Positions 33,772 through 42,482 of a stretch of 64,000 nucleotides of DNA are shown here, piece by piece. Source of the stretch: Mermis nigrescens (taxonomy: Eukaryota > Nematoda > Enoplea > Mermithida > Mermithidae); NCBI GenBank assembly GCA_036768485.1, contig JAVLUZ010000696.1, positions 682,001 through 746,000 on the forward strand, in the 5' to 3' direction. Both the position numbers and the translations under genes were made by a program. The notes under the pieces are model-generated. The model did not search any database and was not told the DNA's origin. It was given only the letters and a program-made list of their open reading frames with translations. The stretch's first letter is position 1. The number at the start of each line of letters is the position of its first letter.

Positions 33772-34996
33772 TGGATCAGACGTTATAGGGGAAAATGAAA
33801 TTGAATTTTTCCAATAAATCCACTTCTTTCAGGGGACCCTATACAATTTGATATCCCAGAAACTTTCACTCAAATGACTGATCCCAATTTTTTATTAAAA
33901 ATCAGAGCGAAAATTATAGAAGCAGATGGCTCGGCATTAAAGGCAGATGCTCGTGTGGGACCTGTTAATTTAACTTTACATTCACTTTTTAAGGATATTG
34001 TTCTTAAAGCAAATGGCACTATAATAAGTCAAGCGACTGGTACTTATGCATACAGAGCTTACATTGAGACTGTATTTACATATTCGTCGGCAGCTAAAGG
34101 TGGAGCAGTGGGTGTACCTCAGCTATTATACAAAGATACTCCTGATAAATTTAATGGGGTCGATAAAGACATAAACTTGGGCTTTGATAAAAGAATGGAG
34201 AAGTTTTCAAAAGGAGCAGAAGTTGATATGGCTGGGCGCCTACATTTAGACCTTTTATTACAAAATAAACTAATAATTCCAGGTGTTCGTTTCTCTATTA
34301 CATTTTTCCATCTTCTACTCAATTTCATTTATTATCAGGTACAGCTGTTCCTGCAGAGCGGCTTTCGATCACAAAAATTGTCTTAAAAGTGAGAAGAGTA
34401 GTTTACACAGCAGTGCTATATTAGCTATTGAGCGATCTTTGCAACACAAAGCTATTCATTACCCGGTAAATCATGCCGTAGTCCGTAGTATGCAACTTTT
34501 AAATGGTCAAACACATTTAACTAATTTTATTTTACATAATGGCCAAGTTCCTCGTTTAATAATTATAACTCTACTCGAAACGCTTTGTTTTACTGGTCAT
34601 TATTCAAGAAATCCTTTTCTATTTAATCTTAAAAAGTGTGTTTCGGCTCAGATAGATGTTGATGGACGACAGTATCCACCATTACCTTATAACCCGAAAG
34701 ATTCTCTGATAGAACCTTATCTGAACTCATTAAGAATGGTCCGAAAATTGTACGCCGATTCGGATACGGGTATAACACTCGATGATTTTCAGGCAAGAGG
34801 GTATCAAATTTTGCCGTTTGATTTGAGTCCAGAGGAAGGCGTCATACCGCCACGAACAAACGGTGTAGTCACATTTTCGGCTCAGTGGCCCATTGGTGCT
34901 TTAGATGCAAATTTTACCTTGCTTTATTATTTATTGTTTGACAATATTATAAGTATCGATAGTCGTAGAAATTTTATTATCGATTTTATACCATAA
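33749..34996 (+). pseudogene. M1 Polinton major capsid protein (double jelly roll), frameshifted
   Basis: Structural capsid protein of the F54H12.2-like Polinton family. It starts MSKSKVIDG at 33749. An in-frame stop or frame change after 33810 leads to FDIPETFTQM and the hallmark TYAYRAYIETVF near 34045. A frame change near 34310 at a T-run and another near 34400 lead to the second half, with TGHYSRNPFLFN near 34600, ITLDDFQARGYQILPFDLSP near 34780 and a final FDNIISIDSRRN block. Length, about 410 codons, is that of an intact family member. The breaks are few and some sit at homopolymers, so it may be functional if those are consensus errors. It is followed directly by the protease. Confidence 0.8.
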
Positions 34997-34997
34997 A

Positions 34998-35532
34998 ATG
35001 TATTCTAATCAGATCAATGCTTCAATTAATCTAGATCGAATAGCAGCTAAACATTTTGAAGGAGTTTATTCGTGTAATAAAATTTTGGGGAGAATGTTTT
35101 CAAAAGGCAAAGCATTTGTAATTGTAAACACAGCGCCGTCAGCTAGTAAAGGAGAACACTTGATCATGTTTTATAAATCGAGAGATTCAACCAAAATATT
35201 GTTTTTCGATAGTTTAGCTAAAAAGCCGTCAGAGTATAGTGAATGCGTTCAAAATGCTCTCCATCATTTCTCTTCTTTCACGGAATTTCCTGGACAATAT
35301 GACTTAATTGACAAGAAACTCCAGGGTAACGCTTGCAAAACATGCGGGTTATACTGTATATATTTTGCTCACCAGCTTTGTAGACATAAATCTATAAATA
35401 TAGTACCTACTTTCGAAATTTTCTAATAATAAATCACACAACGATAAGCAAGTTTGCGATTGGTTTAAAAAATATTTTCATACTAAAATTCCCGCGTGTA
35501 CGTCCAAAAACAATCAGACTTGTTTGTGTGAA
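34998..35532 (+). pseudogene. M1 adenain-like maturation protease, C-terminal frameshift
   Basis: Cysteine protease that processes capsid proteins, related to adenovirus protease. The 142-codon frame (34998-35426) has the His block SKGEHLIMFYK, Asp in LFFDSLAKKP, then QGNACKTCGLYCIYF with Gln and the nucleophilic Cys. A frame change near 35415 lets homologous-looking sequence run on to about 35530 (WFKKYFHTKIP...), so the native protein was probably about 175 residues. All catalytic residues are in the intact part. It begins 2 nt after the capsid stop. The TATAAATA at 35393-35400 lies in its 3' end, 138 nt upstream of the ATPase. Confidence 0.75.
35393..35400 (+). promoter_or_regulatory. TATAAATA box upstream of ATPase
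   Basis: Exact TATAAATA within the 3' end of the protease gene, ending 138 nt before the ATPase ATG. This is farther than the other boxes, so assignment is less sure. Confidence 0.4.
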
Positions 35533-35537
35533 AGAGA

Positions 35538-36194
35538 ATGGAGCAAATAGATGAAGATTCTATATTATTTCTCAGATCACCAGCTAATTTTATAATTTCT
35601 GGCGCTACTGGATCCGGAAAAACCTATTTTTTACTAAAATTATTGACTGAATGGCTTTTTAAGCCTCAAAGAAATAAAATTATGTACTTTTATAATGTAT
35701 GGCAACCTCTGTTTGAAGAATTTTTGACTAGATTTCCGAATATTTTGTTCGTACAAGGATTGAGGGTCGACGAAATCGAAAACGAATGGGTCGACGAGCC
35801 TGGAAAAGTCAATGTTTGCGTTTGCGACGATTTGGCTGACGTTGCAGTCAAAAGTGATATTTTCGCACGATTATTTACCGTGTTCGGTCATCACAAAAAC
35901 ATTTTGAATTTTTTTATAGCAGAATCCATTTTTCGAGGCCCACTCTCAACAACTATAAACAGAAACACACACTATTTTGTATTAACTAAGACTCCTCATT
36001 TGAATGTTTTGAATGTTTTAGGTAATCAATTGTATGGCTCGAATTCACCCTTAAAGCAAGCTTATATGAAAACTATGAAGGATAAGCCTTACAATTACTT
36101 GTTAATTGACGTTTTTTCTGATAAAATCGAAAATCGACTTCGATCTTATATTTTCTCTCACGAAGCACCAATGGTTGTTTGGCGAAGCTTATAA
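35538..36194 (+). CDS. M1 genome-packaging ATPase (FtsK/HerA type)
   Basis: DNA-packaging motor ATPase found in Polintons and related viruses (A32-like). 218 codons, ATG start. Walker A GATGSGKT at residues about 22-29. Walker B-like VCVCDDLAD near 95. A conserved FRGPLSTTINRNTHYFV segment near 135-150 is consistent with the sensor/arginine-finger region. The frame is intact and the size is typical. Its TAA stop (36192-36194) is embedded in the TATAAATA box of the next gene. Confidence 0.9.
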   Translation: MEQIDEDSILFLRSPANFIISGATGSGKTYFLLKLLTEWLFKPQRNKIMYFYNVWQPLFEEFLTRFPNILFVQGLRVDEIENEWVDEPGKVNVCVCDDLADVAVKSDIFARLFTVFGHHKNILNFFIAESIFRGPLSTTINRNTHYFVLTKTPHLNVLNVLGNQLYGSNSPLKQAYMKTMKDKPYNYLLIDVFSDKIENRLRSYIFSHEAPMVVWRSL

Positions 36195-36197
36195 ATA
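36190..36197 (+). promoter_or_regulatory. TATAAATA box overlapping ATPase stop
   Basis: The box contains the ATPase stop codon and ends 24 nt before the ATG at 36221. Confidence 0.65.
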
Positions 36198-36220
36198 TTG
36201 GAAAAAATTTTTCTCAAAAA

Positions 36221-36552
36221 ATGAATTCTAAAGCTCGACAAGAAATCGCTGCAAGCGAACCGTATTTTTGCTTATTGGGGGAGAAAAATTTAAAGAAAAA
36301 TTTACGACATTTATTAATCAGTCAAGCACCTCCTCAATTTTTTCTGTTCTCACACAAGCTACCCGACATCTTCTAAACATTATTACCTTTTGTGCAAAAA
36401 ATCCCAAATTTTGTGAACAATTTGAAAATAGTTTATATTTGTTGGCACTGCCGTCAACCGCTAAGAGTGAAAAACAAAAAATTTTGATTACTGAGTCGCC
36501 TCAATTCATTCTTGAACTTTATTCTGCTCTAAAGGAAGCTCTTGTAAAATGA
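36221..36552 (+). pseudogene. M1 small ORF, frameshifted, unknown
   Basis: Starts MNSKARQEIAASEPYF at 36221. A one-base shift at a T-run or G-run (36268-36285) moves the coding sense into a frame running to 36552 (GGEKFKEKFTTFIN...), for a total of about 110 residues. It is helical and Leu/Phe-rich at the C-terminus. No family recognised. The lesion sits at homopolymers, so the gene may be intact in the real genome. Its stop overlaps the ATG of the next gene. Confidence 0.5.
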
Positions 36553-37001
36553 ATGTTCGGAAAATGTATGTTGTTCCTTGCGACTTTTTCGATTCATTAA
36601 TGCGAAAAGCAAGAATTACCGATGATCCGCTACTTACGGCTCAAGTAAATATAGAAAAGACGAAAGAAAAAATTTTAAGCGAAAAAGGTGACCCTGAGAA
36701 AAAATTGGTCCAATATGCCGATGTCATGCAAAAACAGTCAGTGTTAGAAGAACAGCGTGCAGATAATGAGATAAAAGAAATAAAAATTACTAAAAAGCGA
36801 GGAAGACCAGCTAAGAAAAAAGAAACATTTTTCGAGTTCGGATCAGGACAACATAATATTCGAAGAAAACGTGAATCACCCATAATAACGAAACCGAAAT
36901 TGATCGATATATTTTACGAGTATGAACCTATGGGTAAAAATGATATGATCTCCGCAATGATGATGAGTTCACGAAAACAACAAAAAAAGTTCGGGAACTA
37001 A
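36549..37001 (+). CDS. M1 AT-hook-like basic protein
   Basis: 150 codons, ATG start, overlapping the preceding stop (ATGA). The N-terminus MNVRKMYVVPCDFFDSL is hydrophobic-aromatic. The middle is a charged helix. Around residues 76-86 the run KKRGRPAKKKE contains an AT-hook core (RGRP), suggesting minor-groove binding to AT-rich DNA, for example the element itself. The C-terminus is basic and Met/Gln-rich. The frame is intact. The role is unknown, but its position after the packaging ATPase puts it in the structural block. Confidence 0.6.
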   Translation: MNVRKMYVVPCDFFDSLMRKARITDDPLLTAQVNIEKTKEKILSEKGDPEKKLVQYADVMQKQSVLEEQRADNEIKEIKITKKRGRPAKKKETFFEFGSGQHNIRRKRESPIITKPKLIDIFYEYEPMGKNDMISAMMMSSRKQQKKFGN

Positions 37002-37360
37002 GCTAGGTTGTGAGGAAAAACAATAGCAGCATACTACTTTTCTTATTTTTATTGTATAATAACGCATCTGCAACTTATTTGTACTTGTATACATTTTTCG
37101 AGCTATGTACTTTATCCACTTATTACATTATTTATAAAAAGCTCCCGAACCAAGCTGATCTTATCATTTTTAATCCCACTAACTTCCCGAACAACAAAAG
37201 CTGCCGAACGCAGCCCATCCTATGAGCTGAATAGCTTACATTTAATGTACCGAACCTTATAACTCCCTGAAACCGTCATTGGCATAGTACGTACTCGCAC
37301 AACATTTCACTGATAGGCATTATTTTGAAAATTTTCAAATATTGTTAAAGAATTTCGGCA
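37002..37360. other. intergenic region with GTTCCCGAAC-type motifs
   Basis: No gene. It holds several variants of a (A/C)TTCCCGAAC motif (36989-37001, about 37141, 37185 and 37202) also seen as TTCCGGAA palindromes near other M1/M2 promoters. No exact TATAAATA box precedes the 37361 gene. Confidence 0.4.
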
Positions 37361-38122
37361 ATGAATCCATCCATGCGTGATCAACGGGAATTTCAGCGCA
37401 CCGATTTTTACCTTCGATACCTGATGGATAATATCGAGTTGTACACCGACGATAATTACGTGTTGATCGATGGAGTTCTGCATAAGTTTATTCGAGGAAA
37501 TGCTAAAATGGTAACCCCAACTGATGTTACGATGAACGTGATCAACCTTTTCCACGCGCGCTTATTGGACGACGGAACCGTTCAACATCTTTCAAAGAAA
37601 GATACACTGGCAGCCGTGGCGGAACGTCATTTTTGGGAGAAGATGCCACTCGATGTCGACAATTTCGTTAAAACGTGCGAAATTTGTTGTGCGGTACGTA
37701 CCTTTGTTCTATTAATTTTAATTCTTTATTTTATTTTATTTTATTTATCATTTAATTATTTATTTTTTCATTATTTATTATTTATTTTATTTATTTACAT
37801 CCTTACGTTAATAATTAACATATTTTCATTAGAGGACTGAACTTTCCTATAATTATTTTAATTCTTTATTTTACTTTATTTATCATTAATTATTTATTTG
37901 TTCATTATTAATTATTTATTTTTTCATTATTTATTATTTATTTTATTTATTTATTTACATCCTTACGTTAATAATTCACATATTTGCATTAAAGGACTGA
38001 AGTTTGCTATAATTATTTTAATTCTTTGTTTTACTTTATTTATCATTAATTATATTTCTTAGAATGAGGAATATGAAGAGCAGTTGCGAAGAATGGCCCT
38101 TGAAACTAGAATGATTGTCTGA
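37361..38122 (+). CDS. spliced gene for isolated integrase-type H2C2 zinc finger
   Basis: Exon 1 (37361-37693, 111 codons) encodes an integrase-like zinc-binding domain. It has His in NLFHARLL, His in VQHLSKKDTL, then AERHFWEKMPLDVDNFVKTCEICC with the CxxC, the H2C2 pattern upstream of retroelement integrases. It stops exactly at a GTACGT donor. Intron 37694-38062 ends TTTCTTAG. Exon 2 (38063-38122) adds 19 residues and a stop in the same phase. The protein is 130 residues with no catalytic core. It may be a domesticated integrase fragment acting as a DNA or RNA adaptor, or a remnant of an insertion between M1 genes. Splicing is inferred from sequence only. Confidence 0.6.
37694..38062 (+). 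repeat. intron with ~200-bp tandem duplication
   Basis: The intron is almost pure A/T with ATTTATTT runs. A block (TTTTAATTCTTTATTTTA...ACATCCTTACGTTAATAATT...GGACTGAA) occurs about twice, with a third partial copy, suggesting expansion by tandem duplication. Ends GTACGT...TTTCTTAG. Confidence 0.65.
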
Positions 38123-38535
38123 GAACATTTTGAAAATCTTGGTTTATATTTGTTTAAATAGAAATTTGATAATGTTTTGGTTAAATGTGCAATGACTTTA
38201 TGAAAAAATACGTGCGCGTCGGAAATTTGGCGACAATTGGATGAAAAATGACGACGACGATGCGATGATAAAGGCTGGCCGCTTTCATCATGATCATTTT
38301 TTTCTTGTAATTTTATATAAGGGGTAACTTTATTGGTTGTATCGACTATTCAATATACCCCCCCCGTTATTTGTAACCTAGCGCCACCCGTAAGTATCCT
38401 CAAGGCGCGCACCTTTTCCTGAAATAAAAACTATATGAATATTGACATACAAGAGCAAGAGGTAAAAACCGCCAAGTTAATGTTTCAGTTCGCGTATGAA
38501 TTGTTTTTTGAAAATTTATATCTCAGAAATTGAAA
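38123..38535. other. intergenic region before TBP-like gene
   Basis: No gene recognised. It includes a C-run near 38360. It has no exact TATAAATA box, unlike most M1 gene starts. It may contain the 3' end of the spliced gene. Confidence 0.4.
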
Positions 38536-39060
38536 ATGAAAATTTGTAATTTAATAGCAACTCTTGACACTCTATGTCCTTTAGACTTGACTGAAATTGC
38601 CGCTAAATACTCAAAAATGGTTAAATATAAACCTGTCTTAGGAAGTTTTCCGGGTCTTAGTCTTAAACGAAAGAGTCCAAAAGCTACGGTTCTTTTATTT
38701 CGAAATGGAAAACTCGTTTCTACCGGCACCACAACTGACGAAGAGGCTAAAGCTTCATTAGCTCAAATTTTAGAATTTTTAGAGCTGGATTTGACTCTGT
38801 TAAATAATATTCGTATAAATAATTATGTGGCCACAGGAAATATAGGTTTCACTATAAATTTATATAAAGTGTACGAAAAGTGTAAACCCCGTGCCATTTA
38901 TGAACCAGAAATTTTTCCAGCCCTACTGTACAGAACGAATCATCGCGTTTCTGTTAATGTATTTTCAACAGGAAAATATGTAATTACAGGCTCAAACAGG
39001 AAAAGCGATTTATACAAGGGTGATGTCATCATTCGTAGTATATTAGAGAGTTGCAAATGA
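38536..39060 (+). CDS. TATA-box-binding protein homologue encoded in Polinton M1
   Basis: 174 codons, ATG at 38536, the length of a bare TBP core with no N-terminal extension. The two direct repeats of the TBP saddle are clear. Repeat 1 (about residues 3-80) has NLIATLDTLCPLDLTEIAA, then VLLFRNGKLVSTG. Repeat 2 (about 92-170) has NYVATGNIGFTINL, then YEPEIFPALLYR and VNVFSTGKYVITG. Phe occurs at all four positions that kink the TATA box in classical TBP (SFPG, LLFRNG, IFPALL, NVFSTG). Conservation with cellular TBP is moderate, so it is not a recent host copy. The frame is intact and intronless. It probably directs transcription from the TATAAATA boxes of the element, which is inference. It lies between the structural block and the polymerase gene. 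Confidence 0.9.
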   Translation: MKICNLIATLDTLCPLDLTEIAAKYSKMVKYKPVLGSFPGLSLKRKSPKATVLLFRNGKLVSTGTTTDEEAKASLAQILEFLELDLTLLNNIRINNYVATGNIGFTINLYKVYEKCKPRAIYEPEIFPALLYRTNHRVSVNVFSTGKYVITGSNRKSDLYKGDVIIRSILESCK

Positions 39061-39081
39061 AAAATTATCATTGTTTTAAAA

Positions 39082-39534
39082 ATGCCGTCTACTATAGAGA
39101 CGACGATTTCGATTCCGGTAGAATTTTGCGCCAGTGATATTAAAGTCAAAATTACGCACAGATTTTTATTCATCGAAGCTCGGCGAACCGATGGGGTTAA
39201 AGGATTGAATTTTACGAAACATTTCTTTAAGACGTGTAAGAAATTACACCGAAACTTTGATTTGCAAAACATTGGAGCTTATTACGCCAAAAATATGGTT
39301 CGTATTAGCACAAAGTCGCAGAGAAGCGGCGAAACGAAATTAAACATTAATGCAAGTTTAGCTAGAACTGTAAAGCCCATACAACAGCCAGAACTCGCCG
39401 TATTTCCTGCCAATCAGGAGCATGCCGAGCGGATATTGAAGGGTTTTTGGGTTTCAGACGAAGTGGTCGAAAGATCTATACCTGGTCCTGATGAATCATT
39501 AGAAGAATTTGGATTTATTTTACCTCATGACTGA
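39082..39534 (+). CDS. HSP20/alpha-crystallin-like protein (probable)
   Basis: 150 codons, ATG start, 21 nt after the TBP-like stop. Residues about 8-80 read like an alpha-crystallin domain: ISIPVEFCASDIKVKITHRFLFIEARR (in part), then FTKHFFKTCKKLHRNFDLQNI and a final MVRISTKSQ strand, matching the order of beta strands and the basic middle block in small heat-shock proteins. The usual GVL motif is not obvious. The C-terminal half is unassigned. A chaperone role in virion assembly, or a scaffold-like p23 role, is possible. The 3' end overlaps the convergent membrane-protein gene by 10 bp. Confidence 0.45.
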   Translation: MPSTIETTISIPVEFCASDIKVKITHRFLFIEARRTDGVKGLNFTKHFFKTCKKLHRNFDLQNIGAYYAKNMVRISTKSQRSGETKLNINASLARTVKPIQQPELAVFPANQEHAERILKGFWVSDEVVERSIPGPDESLEEFGFILPHD

Positions 39535-39971
39535 AGGTGATTATTGTTCTTCCTAACGTGTTGTAAAATTTCATTTTTGACGAATCTTATAGTATACAAA
39601 ATCGTTAAAGTTACTAATAACGCAATACAACTTAGAATTTCGTTCGAAATTGTGCTTAATTCTTCTTTATGCCTACATTTCATGTCATTTTCTAAACATC
39701 GGCCTTCGATTTTTAATCCATTAAAATTTTCATCAATTTTTAGACAGTTTTTGCAGTATGGGGTAAATTTCATAAAATCTAATTGCGGGAAAAGCGAAGA
39801 GAAATTTTTCCAGTCTGAAATTTGAAAGTCGCAGCTGTCTTTGAGAAGCACAGAACGGACGTTTCGAGACAAATTTACATAGGTGTCTAGTTTTTCGCAA
39901 AATGCGCATGTTTCGTTGTATATGCACTTAGCATACGCTGTAGTAAAGAATACAAATAAGAAAAGATACAT
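39525..39971 (-). CDS. M1 Cys-rich single-pass membrane protein
   Basis: 148 codons on the minus strand. It has a cleavable-looking signal peptide (MYLFLFVFFTTAYA), an ectodomain of about 95 residues with paired Cys (CAFCEK, YCKNCLK, CRHKEE) and N-glycosylation sequons (NET, NLS, NFS). A membrane segment ILSCIALLVTLTILYTIRFV and a basic tail follow, a type I topology. The frame is intact and has its own TATAAATA box 30 nt upstream (40001-40008, minus). Such a protein is not part of the standard Polinton set and could be a surface or envelope glycoprotein. No family recognised. Confidence 0.65.
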   Translation of the reverse strand: MYLFLFVFFTTAYAKCIYNETCAFCEKLDTYVNLSRNVRSVLLKDSCDFQISDWKNFSSLFPQLDFMKFTPYCKNCLKIDENFNGLKIEGRCLENDMKCRHKEELSTISNEILSCIALLVTLTILYTIRFVKNEILQHVRKNNNHLQS

Positions 39972-40000
39972 TTTTGTTTTATTTCAATGAAATAGTAATG

Positions 40001-40008
40001 TATTTATA
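40001..40008 (-). promoter_or_regulatory. TATAAATA box of membrane-protein gene
   Basis: TATAAATA on the minus strand, 30 nt before the start codon at 39971. It forms a divergent promoter with 40094-40101, with TTCCGGAA palindromes between. Confidence 0.65.
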
Positions 40009-40010
40009 AT

Positions 40011-40080
40011 GTTCCGGAACTTTTAAGTTCGGGAACTATGAATGACTCACTCTCAATTCTGATTGGTTGAAAAAGTTCCG
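40011..40080. promoter_or_regulatory. TTCCGGAA / GTTCGGGAAC cluster in divergent promoter
   Basis: GTTCCGGAAC, AGTTCGGGAACT and GTTCCGGAAG occur within 70 bp between the divergent TATA boxes. The M2 polymerase promoter has CTTCCGGAAC and GTTCTGGAAC at the matching place (43927-43957). They resemble heat-shock-element-like GAA/TTC palindromes. The binding factor is unknown. Confidence 0.45.
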
Positions 40081-40093
40081 GAAGAATCTTGCC

Positions 40094-40101
40094 TATAAAT
40101 A
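40094..40101 (+). promoter_or_regulatory. TATAAATA box of M1 polymerase gene
   Basis: Exact TATAAATA ending 49 nt before the ATG at 40150. Confidence 0.65.
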
Positions 40102-40149
40102 CTAGAAACGAGTTCGCGAATCTTATTCTTATTCGTTTTATTAGTCATC

Positions 40150-41001
40150 ATGGCCGAACGGGACGAATTTGCTGATTTACGAAACGTTATTGAATCGAAA
40201 GTGTGGGTCGGAAACGAGAAATTAATTGGAGTTTTATTGCAAAAAGTCATCGCGTTTGGCCAGCAGGGTCGTCGAGACGCCATTACAGCCGAATTTTGGG
40301 CTTCGATTATCGAGGATGGAAGCTCGCAGCAGTTGACTGAGCCGATTATTACGAAAGAATCGCTTCAAATCCTGATCGATAGTAGATTGTGGATTAACGA
40401 GCCGACTATTATTTCATTTATATTTGCGAAATTTTTGGATTTACGTTTATCGACAGCCGAGCAGCAGAATTTCGGCTCACCTCAATTTTGGGACCTTATT
40501 TTCGGCGAAGATTTTAGCGAGCAAGTAGGAGGCGGTCGCGAAATTTCCGATTTTTATGATATTGGCGAGGAGTACCGGGTTCGCGTGAAACGGTTTAATT
40601 CTGAAGCTATTGCATTCAATATTCGATTCAAGAATGTGTCTGAAATTACTCCTCTACATTTGCCCTTAATTTTAAACGATATTTTAAATCGCGGATTAGG
40701 CGACAGAAGGAACGACCGCGACCGAGTTGGCGTTGAGCTTCAACACCCAAGTTTGGACCGGGTCGTTTTAGTCCCATTTACGGCAACGGAGGCTATGACG
40801 GCCGATAAAATTTTATCGGTGGTCGAAAAGGTCCAGCAGTCGGAACGCGAGTTTGGATTTGACGAATCGTTGAATTTCAAAATGGTTATCGTTGAACAAC
40901 CGAGAGGCGGCGGAAAAAATCACGAAAGAACGACGACCAGGATCGTTAACTTCGACGACTGGTTTGCCAGACACAGCGGCCACGGCGGCTGCTTTCTTCA
41001 G
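40150..41001 (+). CDS. M1 DNA polymerase B, exon 1 (N-terminal domain)
   Basis: 284 codons from ATG, ending exactly at CAG|GTGAGC, a consensus splice donor. It aligns along its full length with the N-terminal part of M2 polymerase (44025 on), sharing VESK-(I/V)WVGN, AEFWASI(I/V)EDGSSQ, NFGSP-FWD-IFGE, RVKRFNSEA, VGVEL-HPSLDR and TADKILSV. I do not recognise the function of this domain. It has no known polymerase motif and may correspond to the priming or terminal-protein region. The frame is intact. Confidence 0.75.
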
Positions 41002-41413
41002 GTGAGCAAATAAGTTTTTTGCTAGAAAATTTGGGAAATTTAGTAAAATGGGCGAAAAATCGACTTCTCAGTGTGTTCTTAAGCTCTTAATTTTCGAAAA
41101 AATACTAAAAAATTTAGTGCTTGTTGTTTAAATTAGTTTGCGAATTTCTCTTTTATTCTGAGCAGTGGCTAAATATTTTTTCATAAAGAGTTAACTATAC
41201 ATCAATGCATAAATAACTTTTTTTAAATAGTTCCCGAACAATTAATCGATACGTAACTGTGTAGTTCCCGAACTACAAAAGTTCCGGAACTACGTACTCA
41301 AATATAAATCAATGATTAATAATTTTTCTTTTTAATATAATGTACCCATAAATATGTAAAAATACAATTTGTGGGAAAATTTTTGTTAAATGTTATTGCT
41401 CAAATTTTTAAAG
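41002..41413 (+). other. intron 1 of M1 polymerase gene
   Basis: 412 bp from GTGAGC to TTTAAAG. Removing it joins exon 1 to exon 2 in phase 0 and restores collinearity with M2, which has no intron here. It contains further GTTCCCGAAC motifs at about 41230-41295. Confidence 0.65.
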
Positions 41414-41611
41414 ATAAAAAACGACGACAATCTGTGTTTGGCAAGAGCTGTCATCGTCGCTAAAGCTCGCCTAGACAAGCATGTACAGCTTAAAATTATC
41501 GCTGACTATCGAAATGCACTGCAAAGGCGACTGGCTCAGAAACTACTCACTGATTCGGGACTAGGCGAACTTATGGGAAAAGCCGGTTTAAATGAAGCTC
41601 GAAAAATTCAA
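41414..41611 (+). CDS. M1 DNA polymerase B, exon 2
   Basis: 66 codons (IKNDDNLCLARA...EARKIQ) matching M2 around 44886-45090 (DKLCLARAI...EVRKIQ). It ends at CAA|GTATAT, a donor-like site. The open frame would stop 8 codons later at TAG (in the ...YILE tail), which supports an intron boundary here. Confidence 0.65.
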
Positions 41612-41650
41612 GTATATAACTATATTTTAGAATAAATGAGTAGTAATGGC

Positions 41651-42482
41651 TGTCAGCCTGGAGGGCAACGCTGTAGGATAGGCTGTGTTATAACATAGGC
41701 GATGACGTAAAAATCTGCACCCTGACGTCATCCCAGGGTGCAACGTTAAAGAATATAGAACATTTGGACGGGAAAGGAGGGGTGTGTGAGGGGAGGGGGC
41801 CCCCACCACGTCGCCTGTTACATCATGGTCTATTTTGCAGTGTTGTTCCTCAGGTTGCATGGTCGATCTGGGGGTGGTGTCAATAAATTGTTGTGCTAAA
41901 AAATAACATAAAAACTAAATTTCAATCATTTTTCCGATTTCCCTACATTTCACCTTAAATTCCCTATTTTTATTTGCTGAGATGCCCCCTCGTGCATGTC
42001 TTGTTTTATGTATTTTTACTGTACGAAGAAGCACGTACACATCAAGTCACGAATGATGTACAAATATGTCAGCCTGGAGGGCAACGCTGTAGGATAGGCT
42101 GTGTTATAACATAGGCGATGACGTAAAAATCTGCACCCTGACGTCATCCCAGGGTGCAACGTTAAAGAATATAGAACATTTGGACGGGAAAGGAGGGGTG
42201 TGTGAGGGGAGGGGGCCCCCACCACGTCGCCTGTTACATCATGGTCTATCTTGCAGTGTTGTTCCTCAGGTTGCATGCGATCTGGGGGTGCTGTCAATAA
42301 ATTGTTGTGCTAAAAATAGCATTAAAACTAAATTTCAATCATTTTTCCGATTTCCGTACTTTTCACCTTAAATTCCCTATTTTTAGATGCTGAGATGTTC
42401 CCTCGTGCATGTCTTGTATGTATTATTTACTGTTCGAAGAAAGCACATACACATCAAGTCACGAATGATGTACAACTAGTTT
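41651..42482 (+). repeat. 416-bp tandem duplication in M2 left TIR
   Basis: Two nearly identical copies start TGTCAGCCTGGAGGGC at 41651 and 42067. The right TIR has one copy, so the duplication happened in the left TIR after the element formed. The second copy differs slightly, for example a TC deletion near 42279. Confidence 0.9.

Noticed and set aside
38530..38535. TTG start for the TBP-like gene
   Set aside because: The ATG two codons downstream at 38536 is the normal eukaryotic choice.
41627..42297. Repeated 80-90-residue ORFs of identical sequence in M2 TIRs
   Set aside because: The same frame appears in every TIR copy simply because the DNA is repeated. No family or promoter, and it overlaps the terminal sequence.
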